Positions 24,683-33,550 of a stretch of DNA of 64,000 nucleotides are shown in pieces. The stretch covers positions 3,479 to 67,478 of the forward strand of contig JAHLLK010000026.1 of the NCBI GenBank assembly GCA_020444165.1, given 5' to 3'. The stretch is from Deltaproteobacteria bacterium. Lineage in GTDB: Bacteria; Desulfobacterota; Desulfarculia; Desulfarculales; Desulfarculaceae. Numbering within the stretch: the first letter of the stretch is position 1; every line of letters starts with the position of its first letter. The notes under the pieces were generated by a model. It worked only from the letters and a program-made list of their open reading frames with translations. It ran no database searches and was not told where the DNA came from. A program made the translations under genes and the position numbers.

Positions 24683-24800
24683 TTTTTTTGGGGGAGGGGG
24701 GTGGGGGGGAACCCGCGGGGTCCCCGAAAAAGCGTAGCTTTTTGGGGGTGCAGTCCCCTTTTTTTTCGGAAAAAAGGGGCTGCACTCCACATTCTTTCTT
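24683..24800. repeat. Long G-tract hairpin element, copy 2 (extended form)
   Basis: Begins TTTTTTTGGGGGAGGGGGG and includes the insert GCGGGGTCCCCG-AAAAAGC-GTA-GCTTTTT. It ends with GTGCAG and GGGGCTGCAC arms and ACATTC. It lies about 15 bases past the stop of the hybrid kinase gene (24816). Confidence 0.8.
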
Positions 24801-24815
24801 TTCTCCGACGGATTC

Positions 24816-27800
24816 CTAGACTTCGGCCAGGGAGCGGACCTCGGCTTCCAGCGAGGTGAGCATGGCCCGCAGGCGGTCATACAGGGCTTGGGCGGCGTCC
24901 ACTTCGCCCCGGCGGCCCAGCTTCTCGATCTGGAGGCACAGGTCGTGGGGTTCCTGGGCGCTGAAGATGCCGAGCGAGCCTTTCAGGGTGTGGGCGGCGC
25001 GCCACAGGGCCTCGGGGTCGCCGGCGGCCAGGGCCTCGCCCAGGGCGGCGGCCTGCCGGGGCAGCTCCTCCAGGAACACCTGGGCCAGGCTGGCCACCAG
25101 GGCCGGATCGCCGCCCATCTTGCAGAGCAGGGTTTGGCGGTTCAGGTAGACACAGGAGGGAGCCGGGGCGGGCGGCGGGGCCGCCGGCGCCGGGGGCAGG
25201 GCGCGGCGGGCCAGGTCCTCCACCGTGTCCCACAGGACGGCGGGCTCCACCGGCTTGGCCAGGTAGGCGTCCATGCCGGCTTCCAGGCAGCGCTCCCGGT
25301 CACCCCGGGAGGAGTGGGCGGTCATGGCCACGATGGGCAGCCGCCGGGCGCCGCCTTTTTCCTGCCGGCGGATGCGGCGGGTGGCCTCCAGCCCGTCCAT
25401 GACCGGCATCTGCACGTCCATGAGGAGCAAGTCGAAATCCCCCGTGGCCAGGGCGTCGAGGGCAATCTGGCCGTTTTCCGCCACGGTGACCCGGTGGCCC
25501 CGTTTTTCCAGGATGGTCACGGCCAGCTTCTGGTTGATGAGGTTGTCCTCGGCCAGAAGCACGTGGAGCGGCGCGGCGACGGCCGCTGGGGCGGCCGGGG
25601 CCGGGGCGGGGGCCACGGGTGGTCCTGCGGCCAGCACGGCCTGCACCGCGTCCCAAAGCTCGTCCGGGCCCACGGGCTTGGCCAGGGTGGCCTGGGGGTT
25701 GGCCGCGGCCAGCTGCTCGGCCGGGGGCAACAGGCCCGAGGAGAGGATGATCAAGGGCAGGCCGGCCCCGCCCGGCGCGGCCCGCAACCGCTCGGCGCAG
25801 GCCAGCCCGTCCACCTGGGGCATCTGCTGGTCCATGAGCACCAGAGCGACGGCGCGGCCCTGGGTGGTCAGCTCGGCCAGGGCGGTCTGGGCCTCGTCGC
25901 AGGAGGCGGCCTCGCAGCTGGCCATGCCCCAGGAGGCCAGGGCCCGGGTGAGGATGAGGCGGTTGGTCGCGTGGTCATCCACCACCAGGGCGGTGAGGCC
26001 GGCCAGGTCACGGGCCGGGGGCGGGCTCGCGGCCTCGGTCTCGCCGGGAGCCAGGGCAAAGTCGGCCTGGAAGCTGAACACACTCCCCTGGCCGGGCTGG
26101 CTGTTCAGGCGGAGCTGGCCGCCCATGAGCCGCACCAGCTGGCTGGCGATGCCCAGGCCCAGGCCGGTGCCGCCGTAGGTGCGGGTGGCGGAAGCGTCCA
26201 CCTGGGTGAAGATCCCGAACACCTCCCCTTGGCGCTCCAGGGGAATGCCGATGCCCGTGTCGGTCACGGTGAAGGCCAGGCGGGCCTGGCTTTCCGTGCG
26301 GCGCACCAGGCCCACCCTCACCACCACCTCACCGTGCTCGGTGAACTTGATGGCGTTGGACACCAGGTTCAGGATCACCTGGCCCAGGCGCGGCGCATCG
26401 CCCCGGAGCCGCTGCGGCGCCTCGGGCGCCAGGTCATAGATCAGTTCCAGGCCCTTGTCGTGGGCGCGACCGGCCAGGGTCTTCATCAGTTCGCCCAGGG
26501 TGGCGGCCAGGTCAAAGGGGAGGTTGGCCAGCTCCAGGCGGCCGGTCTCCATGCGGGAGAGGTCCAGGATGTCGTTCAACAGGCCCAAGAGGGTGCGGGC
26601 CGAGGTCTGGACCAGGTTCAGGTATCCCCGCTGCTCGGCATTGAGTCCGGTGTCCAGGGTCAGGCTGGTCATGCCCAGGACGGCGTTCATGGGGGTGCGG
26701 ATCTCGTGGCTGATGTTGGCCAGGAACTCGCTCTTGGCCCGGCTGGCGGCCTCGGCCGCCTCCTTGGCCTGGCGGAGGTTCTCCTGGGTGCCCTCGTGCT
26801 CGGCGATCTCGGCCAACAGCTGGACGTTCTTCTCTTGCAGCTGGGCGGTGCGCCGGGCCACGTCCCGCTCCAGGCCCTCCTTGGCCTGGGCCAGGCCGTC
26901 CAGGGCTTCGCTCAGGTGGGCCCGCCGCCGGAGCGCCATGATGCCAAAGGCCAGGTTGTCGGCCAGGCGGGTCAAGAGGGACAGCTCCTCCTGGTCAAAG
27001 GCCCCGGCCTGGCCGGAGTAGATGGCCAGGGCGCCCAGCACGCCTTCCGGCGTGGCCAGAGGCAGGGCGGCCGCGGCGCGGTAGCCCCGCTGGGTGGCTT
27101 CCTCCCACCAGGGCACAAAATCCGTCTCGCCGGCGAGGTCCTGCACGGCGACCACCCGGCGCTCCAAAATGGCGCGCCCCGTGGGACCCCGGCCGCGGGG
27201 GTGGTCGGGGTCCCAACGCAGGTCCAGGGTGTCCAGATAACCGTGGTCCGCGCCCCACCGGGCCGCGGGGACCACCCGGCGGGCCGGGCCCTCCTCGGCC
27301 AGGCCCACCCAAGCCAGGCAATAGCCGCCCTGCTCCACCACCAGGCGGCAAATCTCGGCCATGAGGTCTTTCTCGCTCTCGGCCCGCACCAGCTCGCGAT
27401 CGCAATCCAGGAGCATGGACTGGGCCCGGTTCAGGGCGGTCAGGCGCTCCATGGCCTTTTGGCGGTCGTGCATCTCCTGGTTCAGCCGCTGGTTGGATTC
27501 CTGCAAGCTGGAGGTGCGGCTGGTCACCAACTCCTCCAGGTGGCCCTGCTGCTCCTGGAGGGCGGCCAGCGCCCATTCCCGTTCGCGGCCGCGCCGGTCC
27601 AGGCGGTCCAGGCCCCACCAGACGCCCCCCAAACCCAGGAGCCAGACCAGGAGATGGGACAGGGCCAGGGTGGCCTGCTCGCCCCGCACCACCGCGTGGA
27701 AGGGCTCCAAAGGCACGGTCACGCTGAGCCCGCCGCGCACATCGCCCAGGCTATAGCCCTGATCCGCGTGACACTTGAGGCAGGCCTTTTCGATGAGGAA

Positions 27801-28328
27801 AGGCCGCATCAGCCGCAGGGCGGCCCGGCCTTCCATCTCTTTCACTTCGTTTATGTCGGCCAGTTGGCCTTGCTCGAAACATTGGAGGGCCGCCTCTTCC
27901 CAGGCGTCGGCCCGGTTCTCGGGACGGATGGGCCGGCGGCTGGTCAGATGAATGCCGATGCCGGTGGTCTTTCTTTCGATCTCGCCCACCTGGCGGGTCA
28001 TGTAGGCCGGGTTGATCAGGGTCAGGACCCGGCCCCGGCTGTCGGTGATGTCGCGTTGCGGCACGGTGAGATGGGGGTTGGGCAGGGTGGTTTCGGACAC
28101 CGGCACGTACACCCCGCCGTGAGCGGCGTTCCAGGCCCGGTAAATCAGGTCCTTGGCGAGGTCGGCCTGGGCCTGGGTCAGGGCCAGCTCGGCCACGGTC
28201 TGGCGGATGATGTACCAGTTGTAGGTGAAGGAAAGAGCCAGAAGCAGGGTCCAAACCCCCGCAACCAGGGAAAAATTGCGGTGAAAAGCCTTTTTTGCCG
28301 GCAGATCGGAATGGGAAGCGGGGGGCAT
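24816..28328 (-). CDS. Hybrid histidine kinase with CxxCH-bearing DUF3365 sensor, two receivers and Hpt
   Basis: The 1170-residue protein runs as a phosphorelay. A transmembrane helix (~22-42) precedes a periplasmic Tll0287-like/DUF3365 sensor with CLKCH at 183-187, a c-type heme attachment motif, followed by a second helix (~222-240). Next are a GAF domain (~310-465), coiled coil, HisKA (H541 in SHEIRTP) and HATPase (NLVSNAIKF, DTGIGIP, GTGLGLGIA). Two receivers follow (LVLMDQQMPQVDG; LLMDVQMPVMDG), then an Hpt domain (AAHTLKGSLG). A haem-bound redox or gas signal is a reasonable inference. No dedicated response regulator is adjacent. The ribosome site is weak. Confidence 0.92.
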   Translation of the reverse strand: MPPASHSDLPAKKAFHRNFSLVAGVWTLLLALSFTYNWYIIRQTVAELALTQAQADLAKDLIYRAWNAAHGGVYVPVSETTLPNPHLTVPQRDITDSRGRVLTLINPAYMTRQVGEIERKTTGIGIHLTSRRPIRPENRADAWEEAALQCFEQGQLADINEVKEMEGRAALRLMRPFLIEKACLKCHADQGYSLGDVRGGLSVTVPLEPFHAVVRGEQATLALSHLLVWLLGLGGVWWGLDRLDRRGREREWALAALQEQQGHLEELVTSRTSSLQESNQRLNQEMHDRQKAMERLTALNRAQSMLLDCDRELVRAESEKDLMAEICRLVVEQGGYCLAWVGLAEEGPARRVVPAARWGADHGYLDTLDLRWDPDHPRGRGPTGRAILERRVVAVQDLAGETDFVPWWEEATQRGYRAAAALPLATPEGVLGALAIYSGQAGAFDQEELSLLTRLADNLAFGIMALRRRAHLSEALDGLAQAKEGLERDVARRTAQLQEKNVQLLAEIAEHEGTQENLRQAKEAAEAASRAKSEFLANISHEIRTPMNAVLGMTSLTLDTGLNAEQRGYLNLVQTSARTLLGLLNDILDLSRMETGRLELANLPFDLAATLGELMKTLAGRAHDKGLELIYDLAPEAPQRLRGDAPRLGQVILNLVSNAIKFTEHGEVVVRVGLVRRTESQARLAFTVTDTGIGIPLERQGEVFGIFTQVDASATRTYGGTGLGLGIASQLVRLMGGQLRLNSQPGQGSVFSFQADFALAPGETEAASPPPARDLAGLTALVVDDHATNRLILTRALASWGMASCEAASCDEAQTALAELTTQGRAVALVLMDQQMPQVDGLACAERLRAAPGGAGLPLIILSSGLLPPAEQLAAANPQATLAKPVGPDELWDAVQAVLAAGPPVAPAPAPAAPAAVAAPLHVLLAEDNLINQKLAVTILEKRGHRVTVAENGQIALDALATGDFDLLLMDVQMPVMDGLEATRRIRRQEKGGARRLPIVAMTAHSSRGDRERCLEAGMDAYLAKPVEPAVLWDTVEDLARRALPPAPAAPPPAPAPSCVYLNRQTLLCKMGGDPALVASLAQVFLEELPRQAAALGEALAAGDPEALWRAAHTLKGSLGIFSAQEPHDLCLQIEKLGRRGEVDAAQALYDRLRAMLTSLEAEVRSLAEV

Positions 28329-28564
28329 AACTTCATCTTTGGTGGAAAAAGGCCGGGGATACCTCCGCCGGGCTGATGGAAAACGAGGCGCGTCGCATCC
28401 TGTCCGGACAGCGGCCGCAAAATCGGGCGGGCCGGCACCGGGCAGGCAGACGGCCAGGGATCGTCTTGGCTTTGATTATAAACCAGGCCCCGGGGGAAGC
28501 AAAGTCCGGGAGAAGGTTGGCTGGCGCAAGGCAGGCCCCTGGCAGGAAAATCCGGCGGGCGGGG

Positions 28565-29713
28565 TCACTCCCCCCGGAAGAGGCGGCCCAGGGCCCGGCC
28601 GGAGACCCCCAGGGAGGAGCGGGCCGCGGCCAGCAGCTCGAGGATGTCGTAAATATTGTCGATCTTGCCGCCCATGATCACGTTGAGCTGGGGCAGGCCG
28701 TGGCCGGGCTGGAACAGGATGGGCCGGCCGTCGTCCACCTCGTTCCTCACCAGCACGGTCTTCACCTCGAACAGGGACCCCGCCTGGCGGGCCCGGGCCA
28801 GGGCCGGCAAATAGCGCTGGGCGTCCTTCTGCATGTAGAGGAAGTTGGAGGCCGGGGGGTTTTGGCGCAGGAGGGCATGGCCGTCCCGGGGCCGGGGGCC
28901 GTCGGTCCAGCTGGCGTGGGGGGTGTAGCGCACGTGGGAGAGGGTGTGCAGCCCCCGGCTGGGGTAGGGCATCACCGAAAAGAACGGCCCGTCCATCACC
29001 GTGATCCCCAGGCCGGCCAGCTCCGGCGGCAGCTCCACCAGGGCCATCTCGGTGATTTCGTGCTTCAGGGGCAACAGCGGCAGGCCCGCCGCGGCCAGGA
29101 GCACATTGATGCGCGAGTAGGCGCAGAGGAACACCAACCCGGCCGGCAGCTCCCGGCCCCCAGCGGTGGTCACGGTGATCCCCTCCCCCGGGCCGGGGGT
29201 CAGGTTCACCGCCTCCTCGCCCAGGCGGATTTCCACGCCCGCGGCTTCCAGGCGCTCCCGCAGGATGTCCCGCAACACCGCGGCGTCAAAGGCCACCTCG
29301 CGCACCTTGAACACCGCCTCGATCAGCTCCGGGTTGAACAGCCGGGCCAGCTGGGGCGCGGCCGGCGCGATGGGCGCGCCCATCTCCTTGAACATCTTGA
29401 AGAAGCGCTCGGCGCTCACCTTGGAGCCCCGCCGGGCCACGGCGTAGAGCTTGGTGAAGTCGTCCACGATGGCCCGCCGGAAGTCCAGGAGGAAGCGGGG
29501 GAAGTTCACCAGGGAGCGGTAGGCGGTGAGGAAGCTGCGGGGGTAGTGGTAGCCGGTGTGCACCCGGGCCTGGTTCAGGCTGGAGGCCCGGGTGAGGAGG
29601 TCGTCCTCTTTTTCCAGCAGCACCACCCGGGACAGCCGGCTGGCCAGCACCAGGGCCAGGCAGGCGCCGTAGAACCCCCCGCCGATGACCAGGGCGTCCC
29701 GGGGCTCGGCCAT
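28565..29713 (-). CDS. FAD-dependent oxidoreductase (DAO superfamily) in the glycan cluster
   Basis: The 382-residue enzyme starts with a dinucleotide-binding ALVIGGGFYGACLALVLAS and LLEKEDDLLTRAS, and ends with the C-terminal FAD contact region NVIMGGKIDNIYD. ATG 29713 has GGGAG upstream and follows the glycosyltransferase stop by 2 bases. The SSLNQARVHTGYHYPRS segment is typical of DAO-fold enzymes. The substrate is unknown; given the neighbours it may oxidise a sugar or lipid carrier. A long overlapping frame upstream is a shadow of the glycosyltransferase gene. Confidence 0.83.
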   Translation of the reverse strand: MAEPRDALVIGGGFYGACLALVLASRLSRVVLLEKEDDLLTRASSLNQARVHTGYHYPRSFLTAYRSLVNFPRFLLDFRRAIVDDFTKLYAVARRGSKVSAERFFKMFKEMGAPIAPAAPQLARLFNPELIEAVFKVREVAFDAAVLRDILRERLEAAGVEIRLGEEAVNLTPGPGEGITVTTAGGRELPAGLVFLCAYSRINVLLAAAGLPLLPLKHEITEMALVELPPELAGLGITVMDGPFFSVMPYPSRGLHTLSHVRYTPHASWTDGPRPRDGHALLRQNPPASNFLYMQKDAQRYLPALARARQAGSLFEVKTVLVRNEVDDGRPILFQPGHGLPQLNVIMGGKIDNIYDILELLAAARSSLGVSGRALGRLFRGE

Positions 29714-29715
29714 GC

Positions 29716-30546
29716 TCAGGCTCCCGGCGGGGCATAGCGCCCCAGGTTGAGGTTCCACAAGACGGCCAACAGGTCGCCGTAGGCCGCCAACGACTTGATC
29801 TTGGTGGGGGTGGGGCCGGAGGCCGGATAGATGCGGGTGGTGGGGATCTGGCTCACGGCCAGCCCCAGTTGGGAGGCCCGGGCCGAGAGATAGGCCAACA
29901 GCTCGTACTCCTGGAAAATCTCCCGGAAGGGCTGCACCGCCGGGTGCAGGAGATAGCGCCGGGAGTAGGCCCGGAAGCCCTGGGTGGTGTCCGAGAGCCA
30001 GCGCCCCGCGGCCAGGCTCACGGCCGGGGCGTGGATCAGGCGGATGGCCAGGGTGCGGATCAGGGGGGTGTTGACTCCCCGGCCGCCGGGCAGAAAGCGC
30101 GAGGCCTGGGCGTAGTCCACCCCGGACAAGAGCGCCGCCACGAAACGGGGGATGGCCTCCACCCCGTCCTTGCCGTTGCCGTCGATGGTCACCACCCCCT
30201 GGTAGCCTTCTTGGAGGGCATAGGCGTAGCCCATGCGGAGCTGCGCCCCCAGGCGGCCCTGGTCCCGCTTGATCAGGAGCGCCCGCACGCCGAGCCCGGC
30301 CAGCCGCCCCGGCTCCAGGCTGCCGTCGATGCTGCCGCCGTCGGCCAGGAGCACGTCGGCCAGGTCCATGAGGCCCAGCTCCCGCATGCGGGCCAACTGG
30401 CCCAGGATCTTTTCGCCCTCGTTGATCACCGGGATCACCACGGCGTAAAGGGTCCGGCGCTCCCGGAAGGGGTGGTGCTCCGCCCGGGGCACGGCCCAAT
30501 CCGGGGGGTAGTCCGGCCGCGGCCGGCCCGGCAGCTCAGTCGCCAT
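29716..30546 (-). CDS. Family 2 glycosyltransferase
   Basis: The 276-residue GT-A fold enzyme has YAVVIPVINEGEKI, LLADGGSIDGS, and GVVTIDGNGKDG in place of the usual DxD, followed by SDTTQGFRAYSRRYL. It resembles dolichyl-phosphate-sugar synthase-like GT2 proteins but lacks C-terminal membrane helices. It overlaps the upstream isomerase gene by 11 bases, so the two are cotranscribed. The donor and acceptor are unknown. Confidence 0.85.
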   Translation of the reverse strand: MATELPGRPRPDYPPDWAVPRAEHHPFRERRTLYAVVIPVINEGEKILGQLARMRELGLMDLADVLLADGGSIDGSLEPGRLAGLGVRALLIKRDQGRLGAQLRMGYAYALQEGYQGVVTIDGNGKDGVEAIPRFVAALLSGVDYAQASRFLPGGRGVNTPLIRTLAIRLIHAPAVSLAAGRWLSDTTQGFRAYSRRYLLHPAVQPFREIFQEYELLAYLSARASQLGLAVSQIPTTRIYPASGPTPTKIKSLAAYGDLLAVLWNLNLGRYAPPGA

Positions 30547-31363
30547 AGGTCGCCAGCACCTGGGAGGCCGCGGCGGCCACGGCCCGGGGATTGGGGCCGT
30601 CGGGATCGGAGCGCATCTCCAGGGACACCCAGCCCTGATAGCCGTGTTTGCGCAGGGCCACGGCCAGGCGGGGGTGGTCGGTGTGCTCCGGCCCGCCGGG
30701 GCCAAGGGAGACCCGGTTCAGGAACGGCTCGCTGGCGTGGCAGTGGCGCATCCGGGCGAGCGCCAGGTCCACCGCCGCGTCGTAGTCCTCCCCGTTCATG
30801 GTCAGCACCCCGGCGTCCAGGTTCACCCCGCAGCCGGGATGATCCACCCGGGCGGCCAGGGCCACGGTCTCCCCGGTGTCGGTGAGGAAGTCCGCCCCGT
30901 AACCCGGGGCGTTGGGCTCCAGGCACAGCGCCGCGCCGTGGTCCCAGGCCAGGGCCGCGGCCCGGCGGAAGAAGCCGGCCGCCTGCTCCAAGGCCGCTTC
31001 CCAGGGCAATTCACCCCTGAGGCGGTTCTTGGGCGAGCCGAAGACCAGGGGCCCGGCCCCCAGCCAGCCGGCCAGTTCGGCCACCCGGGCCAGATGGGCC
31101 AGAAAGGCCGGGTGGGTGGCCGGGTCAAAGACCTGGAACTCGGGGTGGCCGAACAACAGGGCCTGGAAAGCCACCACCGCGAAACCCTGGTCGGCCCAGC
31201 GGGCGCGCTGCTCCCGGGCCTGGGCCTGGCTCACCGCGGGAAAGCCGGGAAAGGCCAGGGTGGGGGCCAGCTCCAGGCCGGTGATCCCCAGGCCGGCCAG
31301 TTGAGCCAGCACCTCCGGGGCTTCGTCGGGCCGCCAGGCGATGTTGGATACGGCGATCTGCAA
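30536..31363 (-). CDS. Sugar phosphate isomerase/epimerase (AP endonuclease 2-like TIM barrel)
   Basis: The 275-residue TIM barrel has IAVSNIAW at strand 1 and metal-site motifs CLEPNAP, VNLDAGVL, HCHASEP and VSLEMRS. This is the xylose-isomerase-like fold that epimerises or isomerises sugars. The TTG start at 31363 has AAGGAG six bases upstream. It probably supplies a sugar precursor for the glycosyltransferases in the same operon. Confidence 0.85.
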   Translation of the reverse strand: MQIAVSNIAWRPDEAPEVLAQLAGLGITGLELAPTLAFPGFPAVSQAQAREQRARWADQGFAVVAFQALLFGHPEFQVFDPATHPAFLAHLARVAELAGWLGAGPLVFGSPKNRLRGELPWEAALEQAAGFFRRAAALAWDHGAALCLEPNAPGYGADFLTDTGETVALAARVDHPGCGVNLDAGVLTMNGEDYDAAVDLALARMRHCHASEPFLNRVSLGPGGPEHTDHPRLAVALRKHGYQGWVSLEMRSDPDGPNPRAVAAAASQVLATYGD

Positions 31364-31469
31364 GAGCAGCTCCTTCCGGGGAGGCGGCGGACGCCACTCC
31401 CTCCAAAGCGGAATAGCAAGACAACGGGCTGGGCCACCCGCGGACCCCGCCCCGGGGACCGGAAGGCTA

Positions 31470-32267
31470 TCAGCCCTGGCGGTCGTGGGGCCCGGGCACG
31501 GGCGCGGGCCGGGCGTCCTTCACATAGGCCGCGATCTCGGCCAGGACCTTGTCCCGGTCCCAGATATAGTTCCCGGCGCCGCCCAACACCGCGGCGTGGC
31601 GGGTGTGCATGTCGTAGCGGGCCGGGGGCCGGCCGGTGTCGTGGGTGAAATCCCGGCCAAAGGCCTTTTGGGCCACTTCCCGCACGGAAACCGGCTCGGT
31701 GGCGAAGTTCATCAGGGGGATGCCGGCCCCCACCACCTGGTCCAGGTCGCGCTTCAAATCGTGCAGGCCATAGAACTGGAACACCCCGCCGGCGTGGATG
31801 TTCTCCAGTTGGTTTTCGTGCAGGAAATCGTAGATGATGTTTTTCTTCAGCCCCCGGCCAAAGAGCCCGGGCAGGCGGATGATGTGGTGCTGGGGGAAGT
31901 GGGAGGCCACGAAACGCTCCACCTCCAGGCGGTGGCGGCCGTAAGCGTGCAGGCCCGCGGTATCCAGGGGCGTGGCCTCGTCCACCCCTTGCGGGTCCAG
32001 GTAGACATCCACCGTGGAGATGAGCACGAAGCGCTTGGCCTCCACCTGGGCCAGGCAGTCCAACAGGCGGTCGATCCCGGCCAGGTCCTCCTCGGGGTGC
32101 TGGTTGGCCCACCATTTGGCCGCCACCACCCCGGCGCACCAGATCTCGCCGAAGCGCCGGCCCCGGAGCTCCTCGATGTTTTTGGAATTGTAGGTGGCTT
32201 CGAAAGCGGCCTGGCGGGCCAGGTTGCCGCCCACGAAGCCGGTGTGGCCGATGAGCGCCTTATCCAT
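31470..32267 (-). CDS. NAD-dependent epimerase/dehydratase-like SDR
   Basis: The 265-residue protein starts ALIGHTGFVGGNLARQ, a Rossmann GxxGxxG, and has LISTVDVYLDP followed by YGRHRLEVE, the Tyr-x3-Arg position where Lys is usual (YxxxK reads YGRHR). The Arg in place of the catalytic Lys is unusual and may mean a binding or altered role. SD AAAGG lies 7 bases upstream. Likely involved in sugar nucleotide metabolism given the neighbours. Confidence 0.78.
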   Translation of the reverse strand: MDKALIGHTGFVGGNLARQAAFEATYNSKNIEELRGRRFGEIWCAGVVAAKWWANQHPEEDLAGIDRLLDCLAQVEAKRFVLISTVDVYLDPQGVDEATPLDTAGLHAYGRHRLEVERFVASHFPQHHIIRLPGLFGRGLKKNIIYDFLHENQLENIHAGGVFQFYGLHDLKRDLDQVVGAGIPLMNFATEPVSVREVAQKAFGRDFTHDTGRPPARYDMHTRHAAVLGGAGNYIWDRDKVLAEIAAYVKDARPAPVPGPHDRQG

Positions 32268-32455
32268 ACGACGGCCTTTCTGGTTGCTGAGGGAGCCTTG
32301 GCCGGGCCCATTGGCACGTTGCTTCCCGGCCTCTCACCGCATCCGGCCAGGAGGGGGTCGGAGTATGCGCGCCAGGGCTCTTCTCCCCGCTTCCCCATCT
32401 CCCGGCAGAGTTCGGGATCGTAACAATTATTTGCTCAACCCCATGAAAAATTTGA

Positions 32456-32530
32456 AGTTTTTTGGGGGAAGGGGGGTGGGGGGGAAGGACCCATTTTTTC
32501 AAAAAAGGGTCCTTCCCCCCACATCTTCCT
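32456..32530. repeat. Long G-tract hairpin element, copy 3 (compact form)
   Basis: AAGTTTTTTGGGGGAAGGGG leads into a stem GGGGGGAAGGACCC/GGGTCCTTCCCCCC with TTTTTT-C-AAAAAA at its tip and one unpaired A. It ends ACATCTTCC, 36 bases past the stop of the glycosyltransferase at 32567. Confidence 0.85.
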
Positions 32531-32566
32531 CTTTCTCCAACCTCTCCCCCTCTCTCCGACAAACTC

Positions 32567-33547
32567 CTACTCGCTGGTCACGTTGTGCTCCCCGATGTCG
32601 CCGAACAGGTGGGAGCAGTCCACCTCATCCAGGATTATATACAGGGAGCCGCGTTTGGTCTCCTTGGCCAACAGGCCCACATACTGGCACAGGATGCCGA
32701 GGAGGAAAAACACCGCCCCGAACAGGGTGGCCAGCACCAGGGAGGTGGAGGACCAGCCCTCGGCCACCTCGGTTTTGAAGATCAGCACGGCCACGATGTA
32801 GAGGATGTAGGCCAGGCTCAGAAAGGAGCAGAAAAAGGCCAACAGGGTGGCCGAGCGGATCAGCTTGTCCGAGTGGGCCGAGATCACGTCCATGGCGAAG
32901 TTGAAGCGCTCCAGCCAGGCCCGGCGGCGGCGGAGCGCCCCGCCCCGGGGGCGGCGGTCATAGGGGATCACCTGGCTCTGGCAGCCCACCGCGGCCGAGA
33001 GGTACTTCAGATAGCGCACCCGGTCCTTCACCTGGATGATGGAGTTCACCACCTTGCGGCTGAGGCAGACGAAGTTGGAGGACTCCCACTGGATGTCCCG
33101 GTCCGAGAGGAAAGAGAACACCCGGTAAAACAGCCAGGCCAGGAAGCGGTAGAGCAGGGGCTCGGGCAAGCGCTGGCGGGGCTGGGCCACCACCAGTTCG
33201 TTGCCCGCGGCGCAGGCCTCCACCATGGCCGGGATCAGCTCCGGCGGGTCGTAGAGGGGGTCCAGGAGCACCACGAAGTCGCCGATGGCGCTCTCCAGGG
33301 CCGCCTGGTAGGCGGTCTCCTCCCAGTATTCCCGGGCCAGGATCAAGAGGCGCAGGTTCTTCTGGCCGGTCATGGCCCCCCGCACCCGCTCCACGGTGCG
33401 GTCGGTGGAGCCGTTGTCCAGGAGCAGCAGCTCGAAATGGGCGAAGTTGGCCGCCAAGACCCCCAGGCACTCCTTCAGGAGCCCCTCCACGATGTCCTCG
33501 TTATCCCGCAGTATCACGGCCACGGAGACCAGGATGTCGGGGTTCAT
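32567..33547 (-). CDS. Membrane-anchored family 2 glycosyltransferase (polyprenyl-phosphate sugar synthase type)
   Basis: The 326-residue enzyme has VSVAVILRDNEDIVEGL, LLLDNGSTDRTVERV, and DPLYDP at the position of the metal-binding Asp pair. Two membrane helices lie at ~225-255 and 270-295. This matches DPM1/GtrB/ArnC-like enzymes that load a sugar on polyprenyl phosphate. It follows the large GT-C-like protein by only 3 bases, so it may supply that enzyme's lipid-linked donor. Confidence 0.85.
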   Translation of the reverse strand: MNPDILVSVAVILRDNEDIVEGLLKECLGVLAANFAHFELLLLDNGSTDRTVERVRGAMTGQKNLRLLILAREYWEETAYQAALESAIGDFVVLLDPLYDPPELIPAMVEACAAGNELVVAQPRQRLPEPLLYRFLAWLFYRVFSFLSDRDIQWESSNFVCLSRKVVNSIIQVKDRVRYLKYLSAAVGCQSQVIPYDRRPRGGALRRRRAWLERFNFAMDVISAHSDKLIRSATLLAFFCSFLSLAYILYIVAVLIFKTEVAEGWSSTSLVLATLFGAVFFLLGILCQYVGLLAKETKRGSLYIILDEVDCSHLFGDIGEHNVTSE

Positions 33548-33550
33548 GCG

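Noticed and set aside
24888..28376. A 1162-codon plus-strand open frame opposite the hybrid kinase
   Set aside because: His/Gly/Gln-rich translation without any domain is the usual mirror of a GC-rich gene on the other strand; the kinase on the minus strand has complete domains.
28565..30499. A single 644-codon minus-strand frame covering two genes
   Set aside because: Only the last 382 codons (from ATG 29713) encode a recognisable FAD oxidoreductase; the upstream part is Gly/Pro/Arg-rich antisense-like shadow of the glycosyltransferase in another frame.
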